Assembly (NCBI GenBank): GCA_027487845.1
Contig: JAIYCV010000008.1
Location: forward strand, 90,260-154,259
Direction of reading: 5' to 3'
Length of the DNA stretch: 64,000 nucleotides
DNA from: Flammeovirgaceae bacterium
Lineage (GTDB): Bacteria; Bacteroidota; Bacteroidia; Cytophagales; Cyclobacteriaceae
A program made the translations under genes and the position numbers. Below the pieces are notes generated by a model. That model was not told the DNA's origin. It ran no database searches and saw only the letters and a program-made list of their open reading frames with translations. Positions 38,779-47,046 of the stretch are shown piece by piece. Position 1 is the stretch's first letter. Every line of letters starts with the position of its first letter.

Positions 38779-40206
38779 TTATTTTAAATAGAACGAGAAG
38801 GGTATTTCTTGCCTTGCGCCATTTATACCTTGAATAAAAACGTTTCCTTTATACCCGTTGAAAAATTCGATCACGTCTTGTGGATTTTTGACACGCTGCC
38901 TATTGATATATACGATGGTATAGTTTTCGGGGATACCCAATTGTTTAAACAAACCATCTCTAATTTTAAATGCTTTTACACCGTAGTCCACTTCTTCAAG
39001 CGTGGCACCAATAATGCCGCCATCATAAAACTTTCGTTTGATAAGTTTTGTTTCACCATTCTTGTTTAACAGAGTTAACGCGGTAGTATATGTTTTCCCA
39101 TCTCTAACGTAAGTAATATTCACTACATCGCCAGGTGAATGGTAGCTGATTTCTTCTTCGAAGGCACTTTTAGAATTAATCTCCTCATTATCTATTTTAA
39201 TGATGACGTCCAGCGATTTCAAGCCGGCATTCTTAGCTGCACTTGTTTTATCGACAGCCTCTACCAACACGCCCTTAAAATCTTTGGAGGGCATTGTGAT
39301 ATTGTATTTAGACGCGTTTTGGTAGTCATATTCAGAAATTTCACCACCAAAAATTGACTTTTGAACAATTCCGTATTTGATCAAATCGCCCACTATTTTT
39401 TTAGCTATATCTATCGGTACAGCAAAGGCATAACCTGTGTACGAGCCCGTCCGTGAAAGAATGGCAGTGTTGATACCTACCAGCTCGCCATTTTTATTTA
39501 CCAGCGCGCCCCCGCTGTTTCCAGGATTGATAGCTGCATCGGTTTGAATAAATGATTCGATTGGGAATTTGTCCTCCACGATGTTAATCCTCCTTCCTTT
39601 GGCACTTACAATGCCTACGGTTACAGTAGACGACAGTGAAAAGGGATTACCAACGGCTAATACCCATTCTCCCACTGATAAATTTTTCGAGCTACCCAAT
39701 GCAATGGCGGGCAAATCGGTTTCCTTTATTTTGAGAACCGCCAAATCCGTTGATGGATCTGTTCCAACCAATTCTGCTTCATATGATCTTTTGTTAAAAA
39801 GCACTTGGATTTTTTCAGCAGATTCAACTACGTGGTTATTGGTAACGATGTAACCATCTTTCGTAAAAATTACACCTGAACCTGAGCTTACTTGAGTTTG
39901 CTGGCTACCACTGCCTCCGAAAAGCATATCCCAGTAAGAATAAGAAGTGCCACTTTGTGAGATGCTATTGATATAAACCACGCTAGGAGTCGTTTTTGAG
40001 GCCGCTGTACTGAAATCAACATTTTCTAAGGACGGATTTGCAACTGGGGCTACGTAGGTCGGTTTGTAATCGCCAGGCGATTGATAATCAGTCACAAACT
40101 TGTTTTCTTCTGGGGAGGCTGAATGTCTAGTTTGGTAACTAAAAAACGAGTAAGCACCAGCCACACCAGCCAAAAAACCGATTACAATAGTTTGGAGAGT
40201 TTTCAT
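38779..40206 (-). CDS. HtrA/DegP-type serine protease with PDZ domain
   Basis: A 475-residue periplasmic quality-control protease. An N-terminal membrane anchor or signal (TIVIGFLAGVAGAYSFF) precedes a trypsin-like domain with the triad H125 (VTNNHVV), D154 (PSTDLAVLK) and S231 (NPGNSGGALVN). One clear PDZ domain follows (about 290-380: GVLVEAVDKTSAAKNAGLKSLDVIIKID), and a degenerate second one may end the protein. It is convergent with the CHAT gene (16-base gap). A repeat element abuts its start codon. Confidence 0.93.
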   Translation of the reverse strand: MKTLQTIVIGFLAGVAGAYSFFSYQTRHSASPEENKFVTDYQSPGDYKPTYVAPVANPSLENVDFSTAASKTTPSVVYINSISQSGTSYSYWDMLFGGSGSQQTQVSSGSGVIFTKDGYIVTNNHVVESAEKIQVLFNKRSYEAELVGTDPSTDLAVLKIKETDLPAIALGSSKNLSVGEWVLAVGNPFSLSSTVTVGIVSAKGRRINIVEDKFPIESFIQTDAAINPGNSGGALVNKNGELVGINTAILSRTGSYTGYAFAVPIDIAKKIVGDLIKYGIVQKSIFGGEISEYDYQNASKYNITMPSKDFKGVLVEAVDKTSAAKNAGLKSLDVIIKIDNEEINSKSAFEEEISYHSPGDVVNITYVRDGKTYTTALTLLNKNGETKLIKRKFYDGGIIGATLEEVDYGVKAFKIRDGLFKQLGIPENYTIVYINRQRVKNPQDVIEFFNGYKGNVFIQGINGARQEIPFSFYLK

Positions 40207-40252
40207 GAATTAGTATTGAGTAGTTAGTATCAAGACAATAGACTTTTGTATT
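40207..40252. repeat. Word-repeat element (TTAGTATTGAG / TAGAC dialect) at the htrA start
   Basis: Immediately upstream of the protease ATG on the minus strand, the bases repeat TTAGTAT-TGAG-TAGTTAGTATCAAGACAATAGAC words. Only one arm is seen. The words resemble the ATTAGAC dialect at 60546-60630. Confidence 0.45.
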
Positions 40253-40350
40253 TCAAACACCTAGAACGGATTCTTTGCCGCCAAGTTGTAGTCGTTCGTA
40301 AACAAAAATCAGCCCAAAGCGGAAATGTGAAAAAATGTCAGCGGTGGAAA

Positions 40351-40383
40351 TGTTGAATTTTGAACATTAAATTTTGAATTAAG
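40351..40383. repeat. Word-repeat element (TTGAATTTTGAAC dialect) before the GH3-like gene
   Basis: Three copies of a TTTTGAA-type word (TTGAATTTTGAACATTAAATTTTGAATT) lie in the leader of the GH3-like gene. One arm only. The words match the dialect around rnhB (53613-54357). Confidence 0.5.
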
Positions 40384-40385
40384 TT

Positions 40386-40393
40386 TACCTTTG
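40386..40393 (+). promoter_or_regulatory. Candidate -7 box for the GH3-like gene
   Basis: TACCTTTG matches TAnnTTTG exactly and ends 7 bases before the ATG at 40401. No TTG is at the standard spacing. If used, the transcript would be leaderless or nearly so. Confidence 0.35.
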
Positions 40394-40400
40394 TCTGTGT

Positions 40401-41900
40401 ATGGGAATCCGTTCAGTTCTAGCCAAGCCTTTTGCTGCTTACATCGCTAATCAAACAAGCCAATGGGCGCTCAATGGCGCGGCTAGCCAACGGAAAACAT
40501 TTTTAAATCTGATCGAATCTGCCAAGTCAACATTGTTTGGCAAAGACCATGATTTTGCAGGGATAAAGACCTATGCCGATTTTAAGCAACGTGTTCCGGT
40601 TCGCGATTATGAGGCACTAAAACCCTACATTGAAAAAGTACTTCATGGCGATGCTGATACTTTATGGAAAGGGAAACCAGAATATTTCGCGAAAACATCG
40701 GGCACTACGTCAGGCACAAAATATATTCCTATCACGAAAGAATCGGTACCAAACCACATCAATAATGCTCGCAATGCCTTGTTGAGCTATGTGCATGAAA
40801 CGGGCAACGGTGCATTCTTGGATGGTGGGCTTATCTTCCTTTCGGGAAGCCCCGAATTGGATGAAAAGGCGGGCATAAAAACCGGGCGACTCTCGGGGAT
40901 TGTTAACCACCACGTGCCGGGGTATTTGCGCACCAATCAAAAACCAACCTATCAAACAAATTGCATTGAAGACTGGGAGACCAAGCTTGACAAAATAATT
41001 GACGAAACCATTACTGCCGATATGACTTTGATATCGGGCATACCACCTTGGGCGCAAATGTATTTCGATAGGATTGTGGCACGAACTGGGAAAAAAATCA
41101 AAGACGTGTTCCCCAATTTTTCTGTATTTGTATACGGAGGTGTAAACTTTGAACCTTATCGCGCCAAGCTATTTGACACCATTGGCAAGCAAATTGATTC
41201 AATTGAAACCTATCCAGCATCGGAAGGATTTATTGCCTACCAAGATTCGCAAAAGGCTGAGGGACTTTTACTTTTATTGAACTCGGGAATCTTCTTTGAG
41301 TTTATTCCGGCTGAAGAATACTTCAATGAAAAGCCAACTCGCCTTTCGATTGAAGAAGTGGAGTTGGGCAAAAATTATGCGCTCATAATCAGCAGCAATG
41401 CAGGCCTTTGGGGCTACTCAATAGGCGATACCATTAAGTTCGTTTCGAAAAACCCATATCGTATCATTGTTAGTGGCAGGATTAAACATTTCATTTCAGC
41501 TTTTGGCGAACATGTAATTGGCGAAGAAGTAGAGAAAGCGATGAAATTCACCATGCAAAAATTTCCAGAAGTAGAATTGGTTGAGTTTACCGTGGCTCCT
41601 AATGTTGCCCCTGCCGAAGGCATGCCACACCATGAATGGTTGATTGAGTTTGCCAATTTGCCTAACGACTTGGCTGCCTTTTCATTGGAGTTGGATAACA
41701 ACTTGCGCCAATTGAATGTTTATTATGATGATTTGATCACCGGGAGCATTTTAAGAACACTGAAAATTAGCGTATTAAAGAAAAGCGCCTTCATCGAATA
41801 CATGCGCTCGCTCGGCAAACTGGGTGGCCAAAACAAAGTGCCACGCCTTAGCAACGATCGGAAAATTGCAGAGGAATTGAGTTCATTTTTTTTGCAGTGA
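40401..41900 (+). CDS. GH3-like acyl-acid-amido synthetase family protein
   Basis: A 499-residue protein of the GH3 family, the adenylating acyl-amido synthetases best known from plant hormone conjugation. The phosphate-binding loop is KTSGTTSGTKYIPIT, and the ATP-binding region includes FVYGGVNFEPY, ETYPASEGFIAYQ and LWGYSIGDTIKF. The C-terminal lid domain ends near KLGGQNKVPRL. It probably activates a carboxylic acid with ATP and joins it to an amine; the substrates in bacteria are unknown. It lies 35 bases before the mntA-hepT pair on the same strand. Confidence 0.8.
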   Translation: MGIRSVLAKPFAAYIANQTSQWALNGAASQRKTFLNLIESAKSTLFGKDHDFAGIKTYADFKQRVPVRDYEALKPYIEKVLHGDADTLWKGKPEYFAKTSGTTSGTKYIPITKESVPNHINNARNALLSYVHETGNGAFLDGGLIFLSGSPELDEKAGIKTGRLSGIVNHHVPGYLRTNQKPTYQTNCIEDWETKLDKIIDETITADMTLISGIPPWAQMYFDRIVARTGKKIKDVFPNFSVFVYGGVNFEPYRAKLFDTIGKQIDSIETYPASEGFIAYQDSQKAEGLLLLLNSGIFFEFIPAEEYFNEKPTRLSIEEVELGKNYALIISSNAGLWGYSIGDTIKFVSKNPYRIIVSGRIKHFISAFGEHVIGEEVEKAMKFTMQKFPEVELVEFTVAPNVAPAEGMPHHEWLIEFANLPNDLAAFSLELDNNLRQLNVYYDDLITGSILRTLKISVLKKSAFIEYMRSLGKLGGQNKVPRLSNDRKIAEELSSFFLQ

Positions 41901-41935
41901 ATTCAAACGAAAGAAGAATAAGGTAGATTTGCAAA

Positions 41936-42226
41936 ATGATAAGCCAACACCAAAAAGAGATATTGCTCAAACATTTGACACCATTGAAACCCATTAAGAT
42001 AGGCGTTTTTGGGTCGTATGCCCGTGGAGAAAATCATGACAGTAGCGACCTTGATTTGCTGTTACACTTGAATTACGCGCACCCAGTCAGTCTTTTAGAT
42101 ATAGCCCATGTAAGCCAAAATCTATCTGAAGTGCTTGAGGTGCGAGTTGATATTGTTACCGAGAAATCACTTTCTCCTTATTTTAGACCTTACATTGAAA
42201 AGGACTTGATTTATATTTTAGGATGA
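41936..42226 (+). CDS. mntA: MntA-type nucleotidyltransferase antitoxin
   Basis: A 96-residue minimal nucleotidyltransferase. The motif GSx10DxD is exact: G26-S27 and D38-x-D40 (GSYARGENHDSSDLD), with the third acidic residue D72 in RVDIVT. In type VII toxin-antitoxin systems MntA transfers AMP units to a Tyr in the HEPN toxin HepT. The next gene is that toxin, overlapping by 4 bases (ATGA), so the pair is translationally coupled. All catalytic residues are present, so it should be active. Confidence 0.9.
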   Translation: MISQHQKEILLKHLTPLKPIKIGVFGSYARGENHDSSDLDLLLHLNYAHPVSLLDIAHVSQNLSEVLEVRVDIVTEKSLSPYFRPYIEKDLIYILG

Positions 42227-42558
42227 AAAGTGATCGTGTTTTAGCCAGTCATATGTTGAGCTGTATTGAAAGTGTAGAGCGTTATACGGCTGAATTAACC
42301 AAAGAAGAATTTCTTTCAAATTTCATGGTTCAAGATGCAGTGACTAGAAACATCGAAATGATAGGCGAAGCATGTTCCAAGGTCAGCAACGAAACAAAAG
42401 ACAAATTTACAGAGATACCTTGGCGTGATATCGTAGCCATGCGCAACATTCTTATTCACGAATACTTCCGTTCAGACGCGGAAACAATTTGGAATGTTGT
42501 GCAACTTGATACTCCCAATCTTAAAAATCAAATAGTCGAAATTTTCCAATCATTTTAG
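42223..42558 (+). CDS. hepT: HepT-type HEPN ribonuclease toxin
   Basis: A 111-residue HEPN-domain protein (DUF86 type). The active motif is RX4HXY: R74, H79 and Y81 in RNILIHEY. The Arg and His form the RNase site, and the Tyr is the residue AMPylated by MntA in characterised pairs. The helical body includes NIEMIGEACSKV. Its TAG stop overlaps the GTG start of dxr by one base, so this toxin gene is embedded in a transcript that includes an essential isoprenoid gene. The motif is complete. Confidence 0.9.
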   Translation: MKSDRVLASHMLSCIESVERYTAELTKEEFLSNFMVQDAVTRNIEMIGEACSKVSNETKDKFTEIPWRDIVAMRNILIHEYFRSDAETIWNVVQLDTPNLKNQIVEIFQSF

Positions 42559-43721
42559 TGGTAAAGAAAAACATCGCCATACTCGGCTCTACAGGTTCCA
42601 TCGGCACACAGGCGTTGGAAGTTGTTAAGGCGCATCCTGATTCGTTCTCGGTAGAAGTTCTAACCGCGCAGAACAATGCCGATCTATTGATTGCACAAGC
42701 GAAAGAATTTTCTCCTAACGCTGTCGTGATGGTAAATGAAGATCACTACTTGAAAGTAAAAGAGGCTTTAATCCCACTGGGGATTAAAGTATTTGCCGGA
42801 GAAAGCTCATTGGCTTCTATTGTTGAAATGGATTCGATCGATCTGGTGTTGACCGCCTTGGTAGGATATTCAGGCCTGCAGCCCACCATCAAAGCCATTG
42901 AGGCGGGCAAAACCATCGCCTTGGCAAACAAAGAAACACTCGTAGTGGCCGGAGAATTAATTACTGCTTTGGCAAAGCAAAAACGCGTCAATATTTTTCC
43001 GGTAGATTCGGAACACTCTGCCATCTTTCAATGCCTTGTCGGGGAATTTCACAATCCAATAGAAAAAATAATATTAACAGCTTCCGGTGGCCCCTTCCGG
43101 GGAAGGAAAAGAGATGAGTTAGTAAACATCACCAAAGCACAAGCTCTTAAACACCCTAATTGGACAATGGGCGCCAAAGTTACTATCGACTCCGCTTCGC
43201 TTATGAACAAAGGGTTAGAAGTAATAGAAGCCAAGTGGCTTTTTGATGTAAGAGCAGACCAAATTGAGGTAGTTGTCCATCCGCAGTCAATTGTGCATTC
43301 GTTAGTTCAATTTCAAGATAGTTCGATTAAGGCGCAACTTGGGCTGCCCGATATGCGTTTGCCGATCCAATTTGCAATGACTTATCCAGAACGGTTGCCA
43401 AGTAATTTCCCTCGATTTGATTTTACCAAGTATCCAAGCTTAACATTTGAACAGCCCGATACCGAAACTTTTCGTAATCTTGCGCTGGCTTTTGAAGCCA
43501 TGAAGCGGGGTGGAAACTCGCCTTGTGTGTTAAATGCCGCTAATGAAGTAGCAGTCGAGAGTTTTTTGGCGGATAAAGTCGGCTTTTTAGCAATGAGCGA
43601 TGTAGTGGAAAGGTGTTTGGAGAAGGTTAGTTTTGTGGCAAAGCCGAGTTACAACGATTATGTAGAAACAAATAGGGAGACGAGAGCAAGAGCGAAGGAA
43701 TTAATCGATTTGAGAATTTGA
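42558..43721 (+). CDS. dxr: 1-deoxy-D-xylulose-5-phosphate reductoisomerase
   Basis: Converts DXP to methylerythritol phosphate with NADPH in isoprenoid synthesis. 387 residues. The N-terminal Rossmann motif is AILGSTGSIGTQALEV; the metal and substrate site includes PVDSEHSAIFQCL, LTASGGPFRG and SASLMNKGLEVIEA. The start is a GTG at 42558 that shares its first G with the hepT stop. The C-terminal DLRI codons and the TGA stop are formed by TTTGAGAATTTGA words of the repeat that follows. rseP is downstream, a common pairing with dxr. Confidence 0.95.
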   Translation: MVKKNIAILGSTGSIGTQALEVVKAHPDSFSVEVLTAQNNADLLIAQAKEFSPNAVVMVNEDHYLKVKEALIPLGIKVFAGESSLASIVEMDSIDLVLTALVGYSGLQPTIKAIEAGKTIALANKETLVVAGELITALAKQKRVNIFPVDSEHSAIFQCLVGEFHNPIEKIILTASGGPFRGRKRDELVNITKAQALKHPNWTMGAKVTIDSASLMNKGLEVIEAKWLFDVRADQIEVVVHPQSIVHSLVQFQDSSIKAQLGLPDMRLPIQFAMTYPERLPSNFPRFDFTKYPSLTFEQPDTETFRNLALAFEAMKRGGNSPCVLNAANEVAVESFLADKVGFLAMSDVVERCLEKVSFVAKPSYNDYVETNRETRARAKELIDLRI

Positions 43722-43805
43722 AAATTTGCCGATTTGAAGATGCTCTTGTTCATTTTCAAACCAACAGATTTTCAAATTTTCAAATTAACAAATTTTCAAA
43801 TTAAG
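43707..43805. repeat. Word-repeat element 6 (TTTGAAAA dialect), dxr-rseP gap
   Basis: The left arm (43707-43744) repeats GATTTGAGAATTTGAAAATTTG-type words; the right arm (43750-43805) repeats the complement, with TTTTCAAATT present three times or more. The arms can form a long AT-rich hairpin. The dxr stop lies inside the left arm, and the right arm ends 10 bases before the rseP ATG. Confidence 0.75.
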
Positions 43806-43815
43806 TTAAGAGTTT

Positions 43816-45171
43816 ATGGAAGGAATGATTATGACGGTTCAGTTACTGCTGAGCCTTTCAATTTTAATAGCAGTGCACGAAGCTGGCCATTTTTTTGCTG
43901 CCCGTGCCTTTAACATTAAAGTAGAGAAGTTCTACCTCTTCTTTGATTTTCTTTTTCCCATGGCCAATGTGCTAAATTTTTCCTTGTTAAAAATCAAAAA
44001 AGGAGATACTGAATATGGCATCGGGTGGTTTCCGCTGGGCGGATATGTGAAAATTGCCGGCATGGTGGATGAAAGTATGGACAAAGAGGCCATGAAAGCC
44101 CCCGCCCAACCATGGGAATTTCGGTCAAAGCCAGCTTGGCAGCGATTGATTGTGATGCTTGGCGGCATTATTGTAAATGTGGTGGTGGGCGTTGTCATTT
44201 TCGTTTCGATGGTGTATTTGTTAGGCGATACTTATATTCCAAAAAATTATGTGAATACGCACGGTGGCATTCACGCACTTGAGTTAGGCGAGCAGCTTGG
44301 CCTAAAGACGGGCGACCAAATAATTAATATAAGCGGTAAAGAGTATGATGACTTAATGGATGTAGCTAAACCAGATGTACTCCTTTCTCAAAACTCATAT
44401 TATACTGTCGTTCGCGATGGCAAAGAAGTCAGGATTGATATCCCGGGAGACTTCATCGAGAACTTTAATAAAAAAGAAGCGGCCTCAAAATTTGTATCGC
44501 CCCGTATGCTAGCTATTGTTGGCAGAGTGGCACCGAAAACAATTGCTGCAAAAGTAGCCCTGCAAGAAGGTGATCAATTTGTGGAAGTTGATGGAAAACC
44601 TGTTTATTATTTTGACGAATTAAGCGCGATTGTAAAAAGCGGCAAGCGCGATTCTATTTCTTTTCAGGTAAAAAGAGGAGAACAAGTATTGAGCTTTAAA
44701 GAGAATTTTAAAGATCAAGAGATCATCGGGTTTAATCCGAAAGGCATTAGTAAAGAAAATTTGAAACAGGTTAACTACGGTTTTGGCGAGTCTTTACTAA
44801 AGGGAACAGAACGAGCCTTCTCAATTGTGTTTGTGCAAATAAAGGGAATTGGAAAAATGTTTACTGGGCAGCTATCAGTCAGAAACATTTCAAGCCCTAT
44901 TGGTATAGCTCAAATTTATGGTAGTGAGTGGGATTGGGAACGCTTCTGGCGGATAACAGGTTTATTGTCAATGGTGTTAGCTATTATGAACCTGTTGCCT
45001 ATACCGGGATTAGATGGGGGCTATGTGGTATTCCTACTCTATGAAATGATAAGCGGAAGAGAGCCTTCGGAGAAATTCTTAGAGACATCCTTAAAAGTAG
45101 GGATGGGTTTGTTGCTACTCCTTATGCTCTTCGGTTTTTCTAATGACATCGCCAAATTACTCGGCTTCTAG
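43816..45171 (+). CDS. rseP: RIP metalloprotease RseP (site-2 protease)
   Basis: A 451-residue intramembrane M50 protease. The zinc motif is H21-E-A-G-H25 in the first membrane span (IAVHEAGHFFAARAF); the third ligand is in NLLPIPGLDGGYVVF near the C-terminus. Between them lie two PDZ-like domains (about 135-215 and 230-300: VGRVAPKTIAAKVALQEGDQFVEVDGKP). It cleaves membrane-embedded substrates such as anti-sigma factors. The stop lies in a short palindrome (GCTTCTAGAAGC, 45164-45175). It converges on an M20 peptidase gene. Confidence 0.95.
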   Translation: MEGMIMTVQLLLSLSILIAVHEAGHFFAARAFNIKVEKFYLFFDFLFPMANVLNFSLLKIKKGDTEYGIGWFPLGGYVKIAGMVDESMDKEAMKAPAQPWEFRSKPAWQRLIVMLGGIIVNVVVGVVIFVSMVYLLGDTYIPKNYVNTHGGIHALELGEQLGLKTGDQIINISGKEYDDLMDVAKPDVLLSQNSYYTVVRDGKEVRIDIPGDFIENFNKKEAASKFVSPRMLAIVGRVAPKTIAAKVALQEGDQFVEVDGKPVYYFDELSAIVKSGKRDSISFQVKRGEQVLSFKENFKDQEIIGFNPKGISKENLKQVNYGFGESLLKGTERAFSIVFVQIKGIGKMFTGQLSVRNISSPIGIAQIYGSEWDWERFWRITGLLSMVLAIMNLLPIPGLDGGYVVFLLYEMISGREPSEKFLETSLKVGMGLLLLLMLFGFSNDIAKLLGF

Positions 45172-45191
45172 AAGCTAGGTATGCTTAGAGG

Positions 45192-46652
45192 TTAATGCGC
45201 TTTTCTAAAATCCAATGGAGGCTTTCTATCGCCAATCATTGATTTGTATTGAAAGCCTTCGCCTACTTTTTGTTTGAGTTCATCTTTGGCTTTATTTATC
45301 AGGCTTGGGTTATTAAACAAATCAGTAGCCGTCATGGCAATAACTTTGGCCGCATTTTGCATGGCTTTAAAGCCTATTCCACCATTACCCGTGGCAACTG
45401 CTTGCCACGAGTGCGCGGCCGCGCCAGGTACCCACGTGGCAGTACCGAGCCCCGCGGTAGGCACTACCCAGGTTATATCGCCCACATCGGTAGAAGCCGG
45501 AAAAAATCCGCCCGTCTTAAATGGCTGAACGACTTTGGCTGAATTGATATCCGGTGCTTTAAATGTAAAGCTGCTTTGAAGCTTTTTCGCAAAATCAACT
45601 TCTGATTCAGTGTAGTTTACACCACCTACGGTTTTTAAATTATTATACATCAAGGTAGCAAGTGTTTCGTTGGGCAGTAAGTTATATGAGCCGCTGATAA
45701 CTTCATATTTTGTGGTTGTCTCCGTGCCTTCTGCAGCTCCGTTAGCACATTTTTTTATCCGCTCCCAAATTTCTTCTACCACCCGCGCATCAGGGTGGCG
45801 CACCATGTATTCCGCCTCAGCGAAATCAGGCACCACGTTAGCTGCCAGGCCGCCTTTAGTAATAACATAATGAATGCGGGCCTCCTGGGGAATGTGTTCA
45901 CGCATCATGTTTACCATGTAATTCATGGCTTCCAACGCATCTAGTGCAGAGCGCCCCTTGTCGGGTGCTGCGGCCGAGTGTGCAGAACGCCCGTAAAACC
46001 TGAACATGGTTTGCTTAATTGCTAAACACGACTCTGGGCTTGCATCATTTTTATTAGAAGGATGCCAGTGAAGCACCGCATCCACTCCATTGAACAGCCC
46101 ATCGCGCACCATATATACTTTTGCCCCGCCACCTTCTTCTGCAGGGGTACCAAACAGTTTTATTGTGCCTACATGTTTGCTAGTTGCCAGCCATTCTTTC
46201 AGTGCTATGGCTGCTGCCGAAGATGCCGTACCAAAAAGATTGTGCCCGCAGCCATGGCCGCCTGCGCCTTCAATAAGTGGTTGTTTGTAAGGCACGCTGT
46301 CCTGAGAGAGACCGGGCAAGGCATCAAATTCAGCTAAAATGCCAATGACAGGTGCGCCCGAGCCATAGCTGGCAACAAAACCAGTCGGCATGCCTGCTAC
46401 TCCTGCTTCAATTGTGAAACCCGCTTTCCTTAATGTTTCTTGCAACAAGCGGGAACTTTTCTCCTCTTGAAAACCTAACTCTGCATTGCGCCATATTTGG
46501 CTGGCTATGGCGTTGTACTCTGGTGTTTTCTTTTCAATTTCTTTGGTCACAAAAAGTTTATCTTTTTGAGCTTTAAGGCTGATGGTAACCTCGCTTTGTG
46601 CAACAGCAAAAATGGAAGACAACATCAAAAACGCCAATAATAGCTTATTCAT
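45192..46652 (-). CDS. Exported M20 amidohydrolase, AbgB-like
   Basis: A 486-residue protein with a signal peptide (MNKLLLAFLMLSSIFAVAQ). The M20 metal-site segments are visible: LAEFDALPGLSQ, GAGGHGCGHNLFGTASSAAA, GTPAEEGGGAKVYM and HWHPSNK, with AAHSWQ late in the chain. The spacing and wording are close to AbgB, the p-aminobenzoyl-glutamate hydrolase, but AbgB is cytoplasmic and this copy is exported, so a different amide or peptide substrate is likely. It faces rseP tail to tail. Confidence 0.85.
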   Translation of the reverse strand: MNKLLLAFLMLSSIFAVAQSEVTISLKAQKDKLFVTKEIEKKTPEYNAIASQIWRNAELGFQEEKSSRLLQETLRKAGFTIEAGVAGMPTGFVASYGSGAPVIGILAEFDALPGLSQDSVPYKQPLIEGAGGHGCGHNLFGTASSAAAIALKEWLATSKHVGTIKLFGTPAEEGGGAKVYMVRDGLFNGVDAVLHWHPSNKNDASPESCLAIKQTMFRFYGRSAHSAAAPDKGRSALDALEAMNYMVNMMREHIPQEARIHYVITKGGLAANVVPDFAEAEYMVRHPDARVVEEIWERIKKCANGAAEGTETTTKYEVISGSYNLLPNETLATLMYNNLKTVGGVNYTESEVDFAKKLQSSFTFKAPDINSAKVVQPFKTGGFFPASTDVGDITWVVPTAGLGTATWVPGAAAHSWQAVATGNGGIGFKAMQNAAKVIAMTATDLFNNPSLINKAKDELKQKVGEGFQYKSMIGDRKPPLDFRKAH

Positions 46653-46758
46653 AACTAGAAATTTAGGTTAAGATAAAAGTAATTATAGAAAGGAGAATCC
46701 CAAAAAAGATCGAATACTTTATTCGAATCGGTAGCCAAAAGCATTTGTTAGCCTTCCG

Positions 46759-47046
46759 CTACTCCAGCACCTTGGGCACTCTAAAATAATTTTCGTCTTT
46801 CTTAGGCGCATTTATCAGAGCCCGCTCGTGTGGTAAATGAGGCTTGACTTCATCCTCGCGGAAAGCATTTATTTCATGGCTCATGCTGGTAAGAGGCTCA
46901 ATACCCTCGGTATCCACTTCATCCAATTTATCGACAAAGGCAAGTATGCCGTTCATATCTTTCAATATCTTTTCAGCGTCTTTTTCCGCAAATTCCAATC
47001 GCGCTAAGTGCGCAATCTTATCCAGTGTTTCGCGTGTTATAGCCAT
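46759..47046 (-). CDS. gatC: Asp-tRNA(Asn)/Glu-tRNA(Gln) amidotransferase subunit C
   Basis: A 95-residue belt subunit that holds GatA to GatB. It starts MAITRETLDKIAHLARLEF, the family N-terminus, and contains GIEPLTSMSHEINAFREDEV and FRVPKVLE at the end. The start overlaps the 3' end of the acyltransferase gene by 29 bases in another frame, so the two are cotranscribed. gatA lies 37 kb to the left. Confidence 0.93.
   Translation of the reverse strand: MAITRETLDKIAHLARLEFAEKDAEKILKDMNGILAFVDKLDEVDTEGIEPLTSMSHEINAFREDEVKPHLPHERALINAPKKDENYFRVPKVLE

Noticed and set aside
43707..43805. CRISPR-like array in the dxr-rseP gap
   Set aside because: The words are short, degenerate and without regular spacers, and no cas genes are present.
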